Source: Hyphomicrobiales bacterium (lineage in GTDB: Bacteria > Pseudomonadota > Alphaproteobacteria > Rhizobiales > Rhizobiaceae). From it: a DNA stretch of 44,906 bases. Numbering within the stretch: the first letter of the stretch is position 1; the number at the start of each line of letters is the position of its first letter. Below are positions 1 to 10,540 of the stretch, in pieces. The stretch covers positions 3,283-48,188 of the forward strand of contig UCCS01000022.1 of assembly GCA_900470965.1 (NCBI GenBank). The letters are read 5' to 3'. The notes under the pieces are model-generated. The model searched no databases and had not been told where the DNA came from. It was given only the letters and a program-made list of their open reading frames with translations. A program made the translations under genes and the position numbers.

Positions 1-67
1 ACTGGCTTGATGAGGGAAGAGAGGAGGAGGGCGCCGGTGCCCAAAGCCAACCTTCTGCTTCCACCGA

Positions 68-1936
<1,869 letters not shown>

Positions 1937-2070
1937 AATCGACTTAGGCCTCTCGGGTGCAATATCAGGAGGAGGGCGGCGTATCAGGCGACGCGGGCTG
2001 CATGGAATCATCTTCCGGCTGCAATCTCAATTAGAAATTTTGGAAATCTTTGAGATCACAGGGCGAAGTA

Positions 2071-2490
2071 TCAACTTGACCGCCGCGCAACGCTGCCTTG
2101 CTGGAAGTGCTCGTCGGCAGCGTCGATCTGCACCCAATGGTGCTTTGACTGCTCGAAGATCGATTTGGCAGGGGCGAGGAATTGGCTCCCGTCGGTCAGC
2201 GCTCCCAGGGCGACGCCGATCATTGAGGGCAGGTTTTCGGCCTTCCAGTAGACCGATGAGCCGCAGTTCGGGCAGAAATAGGTATGCACCTTTCCGCCGC
2301 TTGCCGCATCGCGGGTGTATTGCTTGCCGAAGCCAGACACGGTGACGGCTTCGGCCGGATAGAAGGCGCCGGCGCCGAAGGGGGCGCCTGTTCGTCTCTG
2401 GCATTCGATGCAGTGACAGGCGATCACCGCATTTGGTTTCTCCGGCAGCGCCAGTCTGAGCGCGCCGCAGCTGCATTGGGCATTGGCCAT
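2071..2490 (-). CDS. GFA/CENP-V family zinc protein
   Basis: A 139-residue protein of the GFA (glutathione-dependent formaldehyde-activating enzyme-like) fold. The N-terminal CSCGA, the CHCIECQRR motif near residue 26 and a later CPNCGSS provide the cysteine pairs that bind zinc in this family. Start ATG at 2490 (MANAQCS) is preceded by AGGAG at good spacing; an upstream extension of the frame is rejected. Most GFA members have no demonstrated formaldehyde activity, so I call only the family. A second GFA protein lies at 27214. Monocistronic as far as can be seen. Confidence 0.88.
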   Translation of the reverse strand: MANAQCSCGALRLALPEKPNAVIACHCIECQRRTGAPFGAGAFYPAEAVTVSGFGKQYTRDAASGGKVHTYFCPNCGSSVYWKAENLPSMIGVALGALTDGSQFLAPAKSIFEQSKHHWVQIDAADEHFQQGSVARRSS

Positions 2491-2784
2491 CGGGAGACTC
2501 CTGTTTTGCGAAGTTTGGGGAAGGTTTCGGAGTTTTATGGGGATATGCCGGGGCACTGAGCTGAATTCGCTCACCTTGAAATGACGGCAGTGCCATCAGC
2601 GGCGGCACCTTTCCGGAAGGGCCATAAGCGAGAGATCAAGCCGAACACGCCAATAGGAGGCCATGCTCGAAGCGATTTCTGCTCGGAAAGCCGATGCCTG
2701 TGGAACAGGCCCGGCTGTTGTTCGAGGGATCAGAGCAGTCGGCCGCCCTGGCGTCGTGATCTTACGGTTGCAGGGCCTGTTGTC

Positions 2785-3258
2785 TCAGCCGCGGCGAGCT
2801 GCCTCTATTGCCGCGACGTCGATCTTGCGCATGGTCATCATCGCGTCGAAAGCGCGCTTTGCCTCCGCCCCGCCTGCCTGTATCGCTTCCATCAGGGCGC
2901 GCGGGGTTATCTGCCACGAGACGCCCCATTTATCCTTGCACCAGCCGCATTCGCTTTCCTGGCCGCCATTGTTGACGATTGCGTTCCAGTAGCGGTCGGT
3001 CTCTTCCTGATTTTCCGTCGAGATCTGAAAGGAAAAGGCCTCGCTATGCTTGATCGAGGGGCCGCCATTCAGGCCGATGCAGGGAATGCCGGCGACCGTG
3101 AATTCCACGACCAGCACCTCTCCTTGCTGGCCGGCCGGATAGTCGCCGGGGGCGCGATGAATGGCGCCGACCTTGCTATCCGGAAAGATCCCGGCGTAAA
3201 AGCGGGCGGCCTCTTCGGCGTGCTTGTCATACCAGACACAGATCGTGTTCTTGTGCAT
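2785..3258 (-). CDS. VOC/PhnB-like (glyoxalase fold) protein
   Basis: A 157-residue protein of the PhnB/3-demethylubiquinone methyltransferase-like branch of the vicinal-oxygen-chelate superfamily. It begins ICVWYDKHAEEAARFY with FPDSKV and has the late motif CGWCKDKWGVSWQITP followed by the usual C-terminal helix with MMTMRKID. These proteins are small dimers of unknown or varied function; the methyltransferase name is historical. Start ATG at 3258 has AAAGGA upstream. The 294 bases between this gene and the GFA gene hold no gene I can support. Confidence 0.87.
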   Translation of the reverse strand: MHKNTICVWYDKHAEEAARFYAGIFPDSKVGAIHRAPGDYPAGQQGEVLVVEFTVAGIPCIGLNGGPSIKHSEAFSFQISTENQEETDRYWNAIVNNGGQESECGWCKDKWGVSWQITPRALMEAIQAGGAEAKRAFDAMMTMRKIDVAAIEAARRG

Positions 3259-3354
3259 CGCGCGGTCCTTTGGTGTTTTCCCCTGATGGCAGTGACATAA
3301 GGGACAAAGCGGTTTTCTCCAGTCCAAGCGCGCCATTTTAAAAAATTGCGGCTG

Positions 3355-3564
3355 CTATCCCCAGAACCATGATTTGTTGACCTCCGTCCTCGCCTCTGAT
3401 GGGGTGAGGCCGATATCGCGGAGCGCGTCGTCGGACAGGCAGGAGAGCGTCAGCCTTTCGCGGCGCTTGTTCAGGTAAAGGCGGATGCCCATCAGGCAGC
3501 GGCGTACGACGCCACCAGTTGGGGCGCGATCTAGAGTTCTCGATATTTCCACGTTAGTCGTCAT
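3355..3564 (-). CDS. DUF1127 small protein
   Basis: A 69-residue basic protein. The C-terminal half carries the DUF1127 (YjiS-like) signature: Arg-rich helix KRRERLTLSCLSDDALRDIGLT followed by SEAR. In alphaproteobacteria such proteins are abundant; some are reported to bind RNA or affect phosphate and carbon metabolism, which I state as family knowledge only. GGAG lies seven bases before the ATG at 3564. It is transcribed away from the LysR gene at 3664, and the 99-bp spacer contains a LysR-type palindrome (3636-3652), so control by that regulator is plausible. Confidence 0.85.
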   Translation of the reverse strand: MTTNVEISRTLDRAPTGGVVRRCLMGIRLYLNKRRERLTLSCLSDDALRDIGLTPSEARTEVNKSWFWG

Positions 3565-3626
3565 CAGGCATCTCCAGCACTCGTCTTGGACGCCTCAAAA
3601 TGGACTGGCACATGCCCGCAAGGAAG

Positions 3627-3652
3627 CTTATGGTTCTTATGCAATCCATAAG
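3627..3652. promoter_or_regulatory. LysR-type box (CTTATG repeat and palindrome)
   Basis: CTTATG-N5-CATAAG at 3636-3652 is a perfect inverted repeat containing the T-N11-A core expected of a LysR-family site. A further direct copy of CTTATG lies at 3627-3632. The palindrome ends just before the start of the LysR gene and overlaps its ribosome-binding region, which suits autoregulation and control of the divergent DUF1127 gene. Binding is inferred. Confidence 0.6.
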
Positions 3653-3663
3653 GAATTCTTCTG

Positions 3664-4536
3664 ATGCTGAATCTCGACCAGCTTTCCGCCTTCGTCAGCG
3701 TCATCGATCTCGGCAGCTTTACGGCTGCTGCCGAAAGAGCGGGGCTGACGCAGCCGGCCGTCAGCCTGCAGGTGAAGCTTCTGGAACAGAGGATGGGTGT
3801 TCGGCTGATCGAGCGGGTCGGCCGCCGGGCGCAGCCATCTGCGGCGGGTGTCGAACTGCTGGCCCATGCGCGCCGGATCCTCGGCGAATGCGCGTCGGCC
3901 GAGGAGGCGATGACGCCTTACAGGCAAGGTGCGGTGGGGCGCGTGCGGATCGGCAGCGGCGGCACCGCCTCGATCCACCTGCTTCCCCGCGCGATCGCCG
4001 CCGTCAAGAAACGCATGCCCGGTCTGGAAATTGTGGTTCGTGTCGGCAACACCGACGAGATGGTCCGCGATCTCGAAACCAACGCGCTCGATATCGCCGT
4101 CGTGACGCTGCCGGCGTCCGGCCGCTCCATAGAGGTCGAGCCCTTTTATGAGGACGAGCTTATCGCCGTGGCACCCAAGGGAAGCACGATGCCGGAGGGC
4201 GGCCTGACGGCTGATTTCTTCACGAACAAGATCATGATGCTCTATGAGGGCGGCAATACGCGCCGGGCCACCGACGAATGGTTTGAGGCTGCGGGTATCA
4301 GGAGCCAGCCGACGATGGAATTCGGCAGTGTCGAGGCGATCAAGGAACTGGTTGCTGCCGGGCTGGGCTGGTCGGTGTTGCCGGGGCTTGCCCTGAAGCG
4401 TGACCGGGGCCGGTTCGTGACATCACCCGTTCAGCCGCCACTCGTGCGCCAACTCGGCATGGTCATCCGGCGCGACAAACATCTGACGCGGGGACTGCGC
4501 GAGGTGATGAAGTGCCTTCGCGCATTCGAGGCGTAA
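3664..4536 (+). CDS. LysR-family transcriptional regulator
   Basis: A 290-residue LTTR. The N-terminal winged helix is clear (LDQLSAFVSVIDLGSFTAAAERAGLTQPAVSLQVKLLE), followed by the linker helix and a periplasmic-binding-protein-like effector domain from about residue 90. AAGGA precedes the ATG at 3664. The gene is divergent from the DUF1127 gene and convergent with the epimerase gene at 4555 (18 bp apart). The effector is unknown. The palindrome in its own leader suggests autoregulation. Confidence 0.93.
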   Translation: MLNLDQLSAFVSVIDLGSFTAAAERAGLTQPAVSLQVKLLEQRMGVRLIERVGRRAQPSAAGVELLAHARRILGECASAEEAMTPYRQGAVGRVRIGSGGTASIHLLPRAIAAVKKRMPGLEIVVRVGNTDEMVRDLETNALDIAVVTLPASGRSIEVEPFYEDELIAVAPKGSTMPEGGLTADFFTNKIMMLYEGGNTRRATDEWFEAAGIRSQPTMEFGSVEAIKELVAAGLGWSVLPGLALKRDRGRFVTSPVQPPLVRQLGMVIRRDKHLTRGLREVMKCLRAFEA

Positions 4537-4554
4537 CGGCTTTTGACTAAGCTG

Positions 4555-5547
4555 TCATGCGGCAGCTCCGAGAGCGCTTTGCTCGGCGCAGATCCGATCG
4601 ATCAGGGCATCGAAATCGCCCTTCGGTGGGCGGCCCTTCGCGAAACGCTGCTTCAGGTGCATGATCGGCTCTTCCAGAATTTCGTCCAGGCTTGTGGCGC
4701 AGGTGAAATCGCCGGCTACACTCTTGACCTTGGAATTATCGAAAATCGCTGTCCAGGCCTTGTCGCCAGTCAGCGGGCCGATCCATTCCGGATTATACTT
4801 GACTAGCGTGTCTGTCGGCACATGGACGATCTTCGCCTCGACGCCCAGCAACCTGGCGATCGCCTTCTGGATGTGATCCCAGATATGGGCGTGGTCGTTG
4901 GTGATGTGGAAGATATCGTGCAGCGCCTTCTGCTTGCCGAACAGGCCGACGAAGGGCACGGCGAAATCGACCGAACGGGTCAGCGTCCAGGGCGTATGGC
5001 CGTCGCCAGCAACGATGGTCGGCTCGCCATCCAGCATGCGCCGCGCCATGACGTCGCTATCGCCCATCATGATGGGCAGGCCGGTGCGGACGGTGTGGCT
5101 GGGACGCACAATCGTCCAGGCGAGCTTGTCCGCCTTCTTCAGCAGCTCCTCGCAGGCGATCTTGGCCTGGCTATAGGGCCAGTAGGGGTTGATTGCCGGT
5201 GTTTTCTCTTCTGTGATCACATAATGGCGGGCCGGCTTTTCATAGACCGACGCTGACGAGATGAAGATGTACTGGCCGCAATGGCCGGAGAAGATCTCGA
5301 TATCGCGGGCGATCTGATCCGGCGTGAACGCGATGAACTGGGCGACGACGTCGTAATTGGCCTTGGCGAGATTGGCATAGGCTGATGATCCCAGCTCGCC
5401 GACGATGGAGGTGACGCCAGCGGGCAGGGGATCGCCCCTCAGGCCGCGGTTAAACACGCTGACATCATGGCCTTGAGCCACGGCGCGCTCGACGCAGGGA
5501 TAGGAAATCTGGCCGGTGCCGCCAATGAAAAGGATCTTCAAAGCCAT
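4555..5547 (-). CDS. NAD(P)-dependent epimerase/reductase (extended SDR)
   Basis: A 330-residue extended short-chain dehydrogenase. The N-terminus has the nucleotide-binding loop FIGGTGQIS, and the active-site YSQAK matches YxxxK, so catalytic chemistry should be retained. The sequence resembles bacterial nucleoside-sugar epimerases and plant CSP41-like proteins (DVSVFNRG early, later WTIVRPSHT). GGAG lies before the ATG at 5547. It stands alone, so a substrate cannot be assigned. Confidence 0.88.
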   Translation of the reverse strand: MALKILFIGGTGQISYPCVERAVAQGHDVSVFNRGLRGDPLPAGVTSIVGELGSSAYANLAKANYDVVAQFIAFTPDQIARDIEIFSGHCGQYIFISSASVYEKPARHYVITEEKTPAINPYWPYSQAKIACEELLKKADKLAWTIVRPSHTVRTGLPIMMGDSDVMARRMLDGEPTIVAGDGHTPWTLTRSVDFAVPFVGLFGKQKALHDIFHITNDHAHIWDHIQKAIARLLGVEAKIVHVPTDTLVKYNPEWIGPLTGDKAWTAIFDNSKVKSVAGDFTCATSLDEILEEPIMHLKQRFAKGRPPKGDFDALIDRICAEQSALGAAA

Positions 5548-5683
5548 AAGGGATCTCCGTGTCGGATGGGGCAGGATTATCGATAATCTTCATAGCGCGA
5601 AAGCGATGGGCCGTCTTCTGCAAAATGGCCGGCATGGTGACGCAGCAGGCATTTGCGTGTCGGCAACCGGTTTGCAGGCCCTC

Positions 5684-7759
5684 TCAGGGCGCGACCATCA
5701 GCTTGCCGATCTCCTGGGCCAGTTGATCCTGGGTGTAGGGCTTTCCGAGCTTGGCGACGTCAAGCTCCAGTCCAGGCGGGAGTTCGGCATATCCTGATGC
5801 AATGAGGATCGGCAAGCCGGGGGCTATTGTGCGGGCGGCTTTGGCGAGGTCTCCGCCCGTCATGCCGGGCATGGAGTAATCGGTGATCATCAGATCGAAG
5901 CCCGCGCCGCTGCCCAGGCACTCGAGAGCTTCTTTTCCCGAATGGGCCTCGACCACTTCATGACCGAGATCGGTGAGCATATCGGCAGAGCTCATGGCGA
6001 TCAGGATGTCGTCGTCGACGAGCAATATGCGCTTCGGGCCGGAGACCTTGTCTGCGTCCGCCGGCATCGCGTCATCAGGCTCGGTATGGACACTGGTCGA
6101 TGTGGAGACGGGGATCCAGAGTTCAGCGGTCGTGCCCTTGCTGGGCGTGCTTTGAAGTTTCAGGTCGCCTTTCAATTGCAGGGCGAGACCATGGATCATA
6201 GAGAGCCCGAGGCCAGTTCCCTTTCCGAGCTCCTTTGTCGAAAAGAATGGCTCGATCGCCTTTTGCAGCGTTTCCTTGTCCATGCCATAGCCGTGGTCGG
6301 CGACAGTCAGGACGACGTAGCTGCCGGCGGCAAGCTCATCGGTCGGCGCAATCTGCTCCGCCTCCTTCAGCTCGATGCGGATCGTGCCTCCGTCTGGCAT
6401 CGCGTCGCGGGCGTTGACGGCAAGATTGAGCAGGGCCAGCTCGATCTGGTTGGCATCGGCCGAGACGAGAGGAAGATTCTCGGGAACCGTGGTTTCGATC
6501 AGGACGGTGGAACCGACGGAGCGCTTCAGGAGATCCGCCATGCCGAGCACCAGGGCGCGCATGTCGACCGGGTCAATGCGCAGGTCCTGTCGCCGCGCAA
6601 AGGCCAGCAGTCTCTGGGTGAGGGAGGCGCCGCGTTTCGCCCCCTGCAGGGCGCCGTCGATCAGGCGGGCGGCCCTGATGTCGTCTCCGACATATTTACG
6701 CAGCAGTTCAAGGTTGCCGAGGACGGCCATCAGCAGATTGTTGAAGTCGTGCGCCACGCCGCCGGTGAGCTGGCCGATCGCCTCCATCTTCTGGGCCTGG
6801 CGAAGCTGCTCTTCGGCGCGCTCGCGCTGGCTGACTTCCGCCATCACCGCGGCATGCGCCCGCTCCAGCTCGCGCGTGCGCTCGGCGACCTTTTCCTCCA
6901 GTATTTCATTGAGCTGCCGCTGGTGCTCCTCGGCCTTCAGCCGCGCCGTGATGTCGGCGGAGACACCCACCATCTTGATCGCCTTGCCGGAGCGATCCTT
7001 ATAGAGCTGCGCGCGGATTTCGGCCCAATGAACGGAACCATCGCTCCAGATGGTCCGGTATTCGATGGAATAATCCGCGCCGGTTTCAACAGTCTTGCTT
7101 ACTGCCGCCTCCATGCGCTCCCGGTCTTCGGGGTGAACGGAGCTTAGCAGATCCTTGTAGGTAAACGGGTCTTCGGGACGGCGGCCGAAAATGGCCTTGC
7201 AGGTCGACGAGGTCGTCAGCACGCCTGACGCAAGGTCGAGTTCCCATGCGCCGAGCCGCCCGGCTTCCAGCGCCGTCTGAAGCCGGCGCTCGCCTGCATC
7301 GAGGGCCTCCATGCGCAAACGCGCATCGTACTGCCGCCGGCGTCCGCGCATGGCAGAGCGGGCAACGCTGATGAAGGTGGTTGCGTGGAACGGGCGTTCG
7401 ACGAAGCTGACATTGCCAAGGACCTCTGACAGCCTGGCGGCTGCGGGATTGCGCTCGGGACCGCCGCCCCTGTTTGTCAGGATAATGAAGGGCAGATCGG
7501 ACCAGCTCGGCTGCTGCTCGATCCAGGCGGAGATGGCGCGCAGATCGGCGGAACGCAACGCCTCTTCAGTGACGACAGCAAAGGCGACGTCGTCATTAAG
7601 GCTTTCGACCAAGGAGGATAGATCGGTCGTCGCTTTTGGTTGTACGCCCGCTTCCTGCAGGAGCGAAGCTGCAATCTGCGCATCACGCCCGATTGGAGCG
7701 TGGATCAGGCCGATGGCATCGCTGTTAGGAATGGTGGCCGTCCTCGTCTGAGGTTTCAA
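5684..7759 (-). CDS. PAS-containing hybrid histidine kinase/response regulator
   Basis: A 691-residue soluble kinase. Domains in order: a degenerate receiver-like region (about 15-135) without a convincing phospho-Asp; a PAS domain (about 160-275); a coiled coil (275-325); HisKA with GGVAHDFNNLL (His about 337); HATPase with N-box NAVNARDAM-type residues (about 447-454), DHGYGMD and GKGTGLGLS; and a C-terminal receiver with DDD (582-584), Asp627 and Lys673. The start is uncertain: the frame opens with TTG at 7759, 35 bases inside the KaiC gene, with no good ribosome site and no later ATG before conserved sequence. Overlap with kaiC implies cotranscription and probably translational coupling. 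No transmembrane segment is visible, so it likely reads a cytoplasmic signal. Confidence 0.9.
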   Translation of the reverse strand: MKPQTRTATIPNSDAIGLIHAPIGRDAQIAASLLQEAGVQPKATTDLSSLVESLNDDVAFAVVTEEALRSADLRAISAWIEQQPSWSDLPFIILTNRGGGPERNPAAARLSEVLGNVSFVERPFHATTFISVARSAMRGRRRQYDARLRMEALDAGERRLQTALEAGRLGAWELDLASGVLTTSSTCKAIFGRRPEDPFTYKDLLSSVHPEDRERMEAAVSKTVETGADYSIEYRTIWSDGSVHWAEIRAQLYKDRSGKAIKMVGVSADITARLKAEEHQRQLNEILEEKVAERTRELERAHAAVMAEVSQRERAEEQLRQAQKMEAIGQLTGGVAHDFNNLLMAVLGNLELLRKYVGDDIRAARLIDGALQGAKRGASLTQRLLAFARRQDLRIDPVDMRALVLGMADLLKRSVGSTVLIETTVPENLPLVSADANQIELALLNLAVNARDAMPDGGTIRIELKEAEQIAPTDELAAGSYVVLTVADHGYGMDKETLQKAIEPFFSTKELGKGTGLGLSMIHGLALQLKGDLKLQSTPSKGTTAELWIPVSTSTSVHTEPDDAMPADADKVSGPKRILLVDDDILIAMSSADMLTDLGHEVVEAHSGKEALECLGSGAGFDLMITDYSMPGMTGGDLAKAARTIAPGLPILIASGYAELPPGLELDVAKLGKPYTQDQLAQEIGKLMVAP

Positions 7760-9233
7760 GAAGCGGCTGTCTTTCTCCGATGAATGTCGGAACGCCGCGA
7801 AGCACGCCCTGGAAACCGGAGAGCGGCTCGCCGAGGGTCAGCCCTTCATTGGTGATGTGGAATTCTCTGATAGTCTCTTCGTGGCTGCCGGTGCGTTTCT
7901 TGATGACGGAAACCGCGCGGCGCACTTTTCCGAGCGCCTCGAAATAGCGCAGCAGGACCACGCTATCGGCGAGATAGGTAACATCGACCGGTGATTTCAT
8001 GTCGCCAACGAGGCCGTGCTGGGCAACGGTGAGGAAGGTGTTGGCGCCCTGGCGGTTCAGATATTGGAGAAGCTCATGCATGTGAAGGATGAGCGCGTTT
8101 TCCTCCGGCATCGATGCCTGATAGCCGTTGATACTGTCGATGACGACGGTCTTGGCGTCGTAGCTGGCGACCCGATCCCTGACACGTTGCGCAAACTCTC
8201 CGGGCGACAGCTCGGCGGCATCCAGTTGCTCGATATGGATCAGTCTGTCGTCGTGCATCTTCTCCAGATCGATACCCATCGATCTCGTGCGCGAAAACAG
8301 CAGCCCAAGCTCTTCATCGAAGATAAAAACAGCCGCCTTTTCGCCGCGCTTGACCGCCGCATCGACGAACTGCAGGGTAAACAGGCTCTTGCCCGTACCT
8401 GCCGGGCCGATCAGCAGCGTGCTGGAGCCGCGCTCGATCCCGCCGCCCAGGAGATCATCGAATTCCTTGATACCGCTCGAGAGGGTCGTTCGCTCGAAGC
8501 CCTTCTTGTGCTCGATTGCGCGCAGCCTTGGAAATACCGCCACACCGCCGGTCTTGATGACGAAGTCGTGGTATCCGCCGCGAAAGGACTGGCCGCGATA
8601 TTTGATGACCCGCAGCCGCCGACGCTCCGAGCCGTAATCGGGTGCAAGCTGTTCGAGATGGATCACGCCATGAACGACACTGTGAACGGTCTTGTCGAGA
8701 TTATCTGACGTCATGTCGTCGAGGAGCAGGACTGTGGCATCCGACCGGGCAAAGAAATGCTTCAGCGCCAGGATCTGCCGGCGATAACGTAGCGAGCTTT
8801 GGGCGAGAAGCCTGATTTCCGAGAGGCTGTCGATGACGACCCTCTGCGGCTTTATCCGCTCGAAGGCCTCGAAGATCAGCTTGGTGGTCTCGCCCAGCTC
8901 CAGGTCCGACGAATAGAGGAGGCTCTGCTGCTGATCGGCGTCGAGCAGGCTTTCGGGCGGCACGAGTTCGAAGATTTTTATGCCGTCGCCGAGTTCCATT
9001 CCATGCGAGGCGGCGCTGTCGCGCAACTCTTCCTCCGTTTCGGAAAGACTTATGTAAAGGCAGCTCTCACCGAGATCAGCGCCTTCAAGTAAAAACTGCA
9101 AGGCGATGGTTGTTTTTCCGGTGCCGGGCGAGCCTTCCAGCAGGAATACATGACGACGTGTAAACCCGCCGAATAATACATCGTCCAGTCCTTCGATTCC
9201 GGTCTCCGCCTTCTTGCTCAAAACTTGGTCCAT
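7725..9233 (-). CDS. kaiC: KaiC-like double-domain RecA/KaiC ATPase
   Basis: A 502-residue protein with two KaiC repeats, each with its own Walker A: GSPGTGKTT (34-42) and GPAGTGKS (276-283). Each repeat also has acidic pairs after strand 3 (ETEEE and DEELG). This is the CI/CII layout of cyanobacterial KaiC, and the length is close to it. At the position where cyanobacterial KaiC has the Ser-Thr phosphosite, my by-eye alignment gives Thr-Tyr (PVDVTYLADS). TAGGAG precedes the ATG at 9233. No KaiA or KaiB gene is in the window. The partner is the overlapping hybrid kinase, so this is more likely a stress or timing ATPase module than a full clock. Confidence 0.92.
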   Translation of the reverse strand: MDQVLSKKAETGIEGLDDVLFGGFTRRHVFLLEGSPGTGKTTIALQFLLEGADLGESCLYISLSETEEELRDSAASHGMELGDGIKIFELVPPESLLDADQQQSLLYSSDLELGETTKLIFEAFERIKPQRVVIDSLSEIRLLAQSSLRYRRQILALKHFFARSDATVLLLDDMTSDNLDKTVHSVVHGVIHLEQLAPDYGSERRRLRVIKYRGQSFRGGYHDFVIKTGGVAVFPRLRAIEHKKGFERTTLSSGIKEFDDLLGGGIERGSSTLLIGPAGTGKSLFTLQFVDAAVKRGEKAAVFIFDEELGLLFSRTRSMGIDLEKMHDDRLIHIEQLDAAELSPGEFAQRVRDRVASYDAKTVVIDSINGYQASMPEENALILHMHELLQYLNRQGANTFLTVAQHGLVGDMKSPVDVTYLADSVVLLRYFEALGKVRRAVSVIKKRTGSHEETIREFHITNEGLTLGEPLSGFQGVLRGVPTFIGERQPLLETSDEDGHHS

Positions 9234-9375
9234 GCCGTCTCCTATATCAGCCAAGGAGTTAGGGCAGGAGGCTCAAGGAGCAAGACTGCTGATGACGTTG
9301 ATTTGCGAAACGGGATTCGTCCCGATCGGTAACCGCGCCGGCGGCGTCGACGGCGGAAAGGCTTGGAGCCGCCGG

Positions 9376-10536
9376 TCAGGCGCCGCTTTGCGGCAAGCGC
9401 CGGCGGACGATGCCGGCGTGGAATTTTGCGCCGTAAAGGAGCCCGTCATCGTTGAAATCGAAGGTCGGATTGTGGAGCGGCGCGGAGACCTCGCCATTGC
9501 CGAGGAAGACGAAGCAGCCGGGAACGACATCAAGGAAACGGGCGAAATCCTCCGATGCCGTCATCGGTTCCTTTCGGAGCTCGATGCTGCCGGGCTCGAA
9601 GATGTCGCGGGCCGCCGCGAAGGCCTCTTCGGTAAGGGCAGGGTCGTTCAACAGGGGGATGAATTCCCTTGTGTAGGTGACTTCGGCCGAGAGATTGTAG
9701 GTCAGTGCGGTGCCTTCGGCGATGATGCGCATCTGCCTTTCTATTTCAGCGCTGACGTCGGGGTGGAAACTTCTGGCATCGCCGAGAATGCGTGCGATGC
9801 CGGGGAGGGCGTTGCGGGTGCCGTCGGTCAGGAGCTCGGTCACGGAGACGACGCCGATATCGGTTGGGTCGAGGCGGCGGGAAACGATGGTCTGCAGGTT
9901 CAGGACCAGAGCGCAGGCGGCGACCAGCACCTCGTTCGTGGCGTGCGGGCGGGCGGCGTGGCCGCCGGTGCCCTTGAGCACGATCTCGAAATTATCCTCC
10001 GCCGACATGAAGGCACCGGGACGCGTCTGGAAATGACCGACGGGAAGGCCCGGCAGGTTGTGGATGCCGTAGATCTCATCGAAGGGGAAGCGCTCGAAAA
10101 TGCCGTCCTCGATCATCGCCAGCGCGCCCTTGCCCCATTCCTCGGCGGGCTGAAAGATGAAGCGCACAGTGCCGTCGAAACCGCCGTCTTCGGCGAGCAT
10201 TCTGGCCGCACCGAGCAGCATGGCGGTGTGGCCGTCATGGCCGCAGGCGTGCATGATGCCTGGGTTGCGCGAGGCATAGGGCCGGTCGGCCTGCTCCGGA
10301 ATGCGCAGGGCGTCCATATCGGCTCTCAGTGCAATCGAGCGGTTGCCGCCGCCGCGTTTCAGCGTGCCGACGACACCCGTGCCGCCGATGCCTTCCGCGA
10401 CATCATCGAGGCCGAATTCACGGAGCTTTTCGGCGACAAAGGCCGAGGTCTGCTTTTCCTCGAAGCCGAATTCCGGGTGGGCGTGGAGGTGGCGTCTCCA
10501 GGCGCGCATGTCGGAGGCCAGTCGGTCGAGATCCAT
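9376..10536 (-). CDS. M20-family amidohydrolase (aminoacylase/hippurate hydrolase-like)
   Basis: A 386-residue dinuclear metallopeptidase-fold hydrolase. It shows RRHLHAHPEFGFEE at the start, the RADMDALR metal loop, HACGHDGHTAMLLGAA and QPAEEWGKGA, all standard for the IAA-amino acid/N-acyl-amino acid hydrolase group. It probably removes an acyl group from an N-acyl amino acid. GGAGGAATAG supplies both its ribosome site and the stop codon of the preceding gene four bases away, so it is the last gene of an operon with 10541 and 11776. The exact substrate is unknown. Confidence 0.92.
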   Translation of the reverse strand: MDLDRLASDMRAWRRHLHAHPEFGFEEKQTSAFVAEKLREFGLDDVAEGIGGTGVVGTLKRGGGNRSIALRADMDALRIPEQADRPYASRNPGIMHACGHDGHTAMLLGAARMLAEDGGFDGTVRFIFQPAEEWGKGALAMIEDGIFERFPFDEIYGIHNLPGLPVGHFQTRPGAFMSAEDNFEIVLKGTGGHAARPHATNEVLVAACALVLNLQTIVSRRLDPTDIGVVSVTELLTDGTRNALPGIARILGDARSFHPDVSAEIERQMRIIAEGTALTYNLSAEVTYTREFIPLLNDPALTEEAFAAARDIFEPGSIELRKEPMTASEDFARFLDVVPGCFVFLGNGEVSAPLHNPTFDFNDDGLLYGAKFHAGIVRRRLPQSGA

Positions 10537-10540
10537 CTTT

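Noticed and set aside
2663..2992. Plus-strand frame of 109 codons with AGGAGG before its ATG
   Set aside because: The ribosome site is good but the product has no family and runs antisense into the VOC gene; considered chance or an old remnant.
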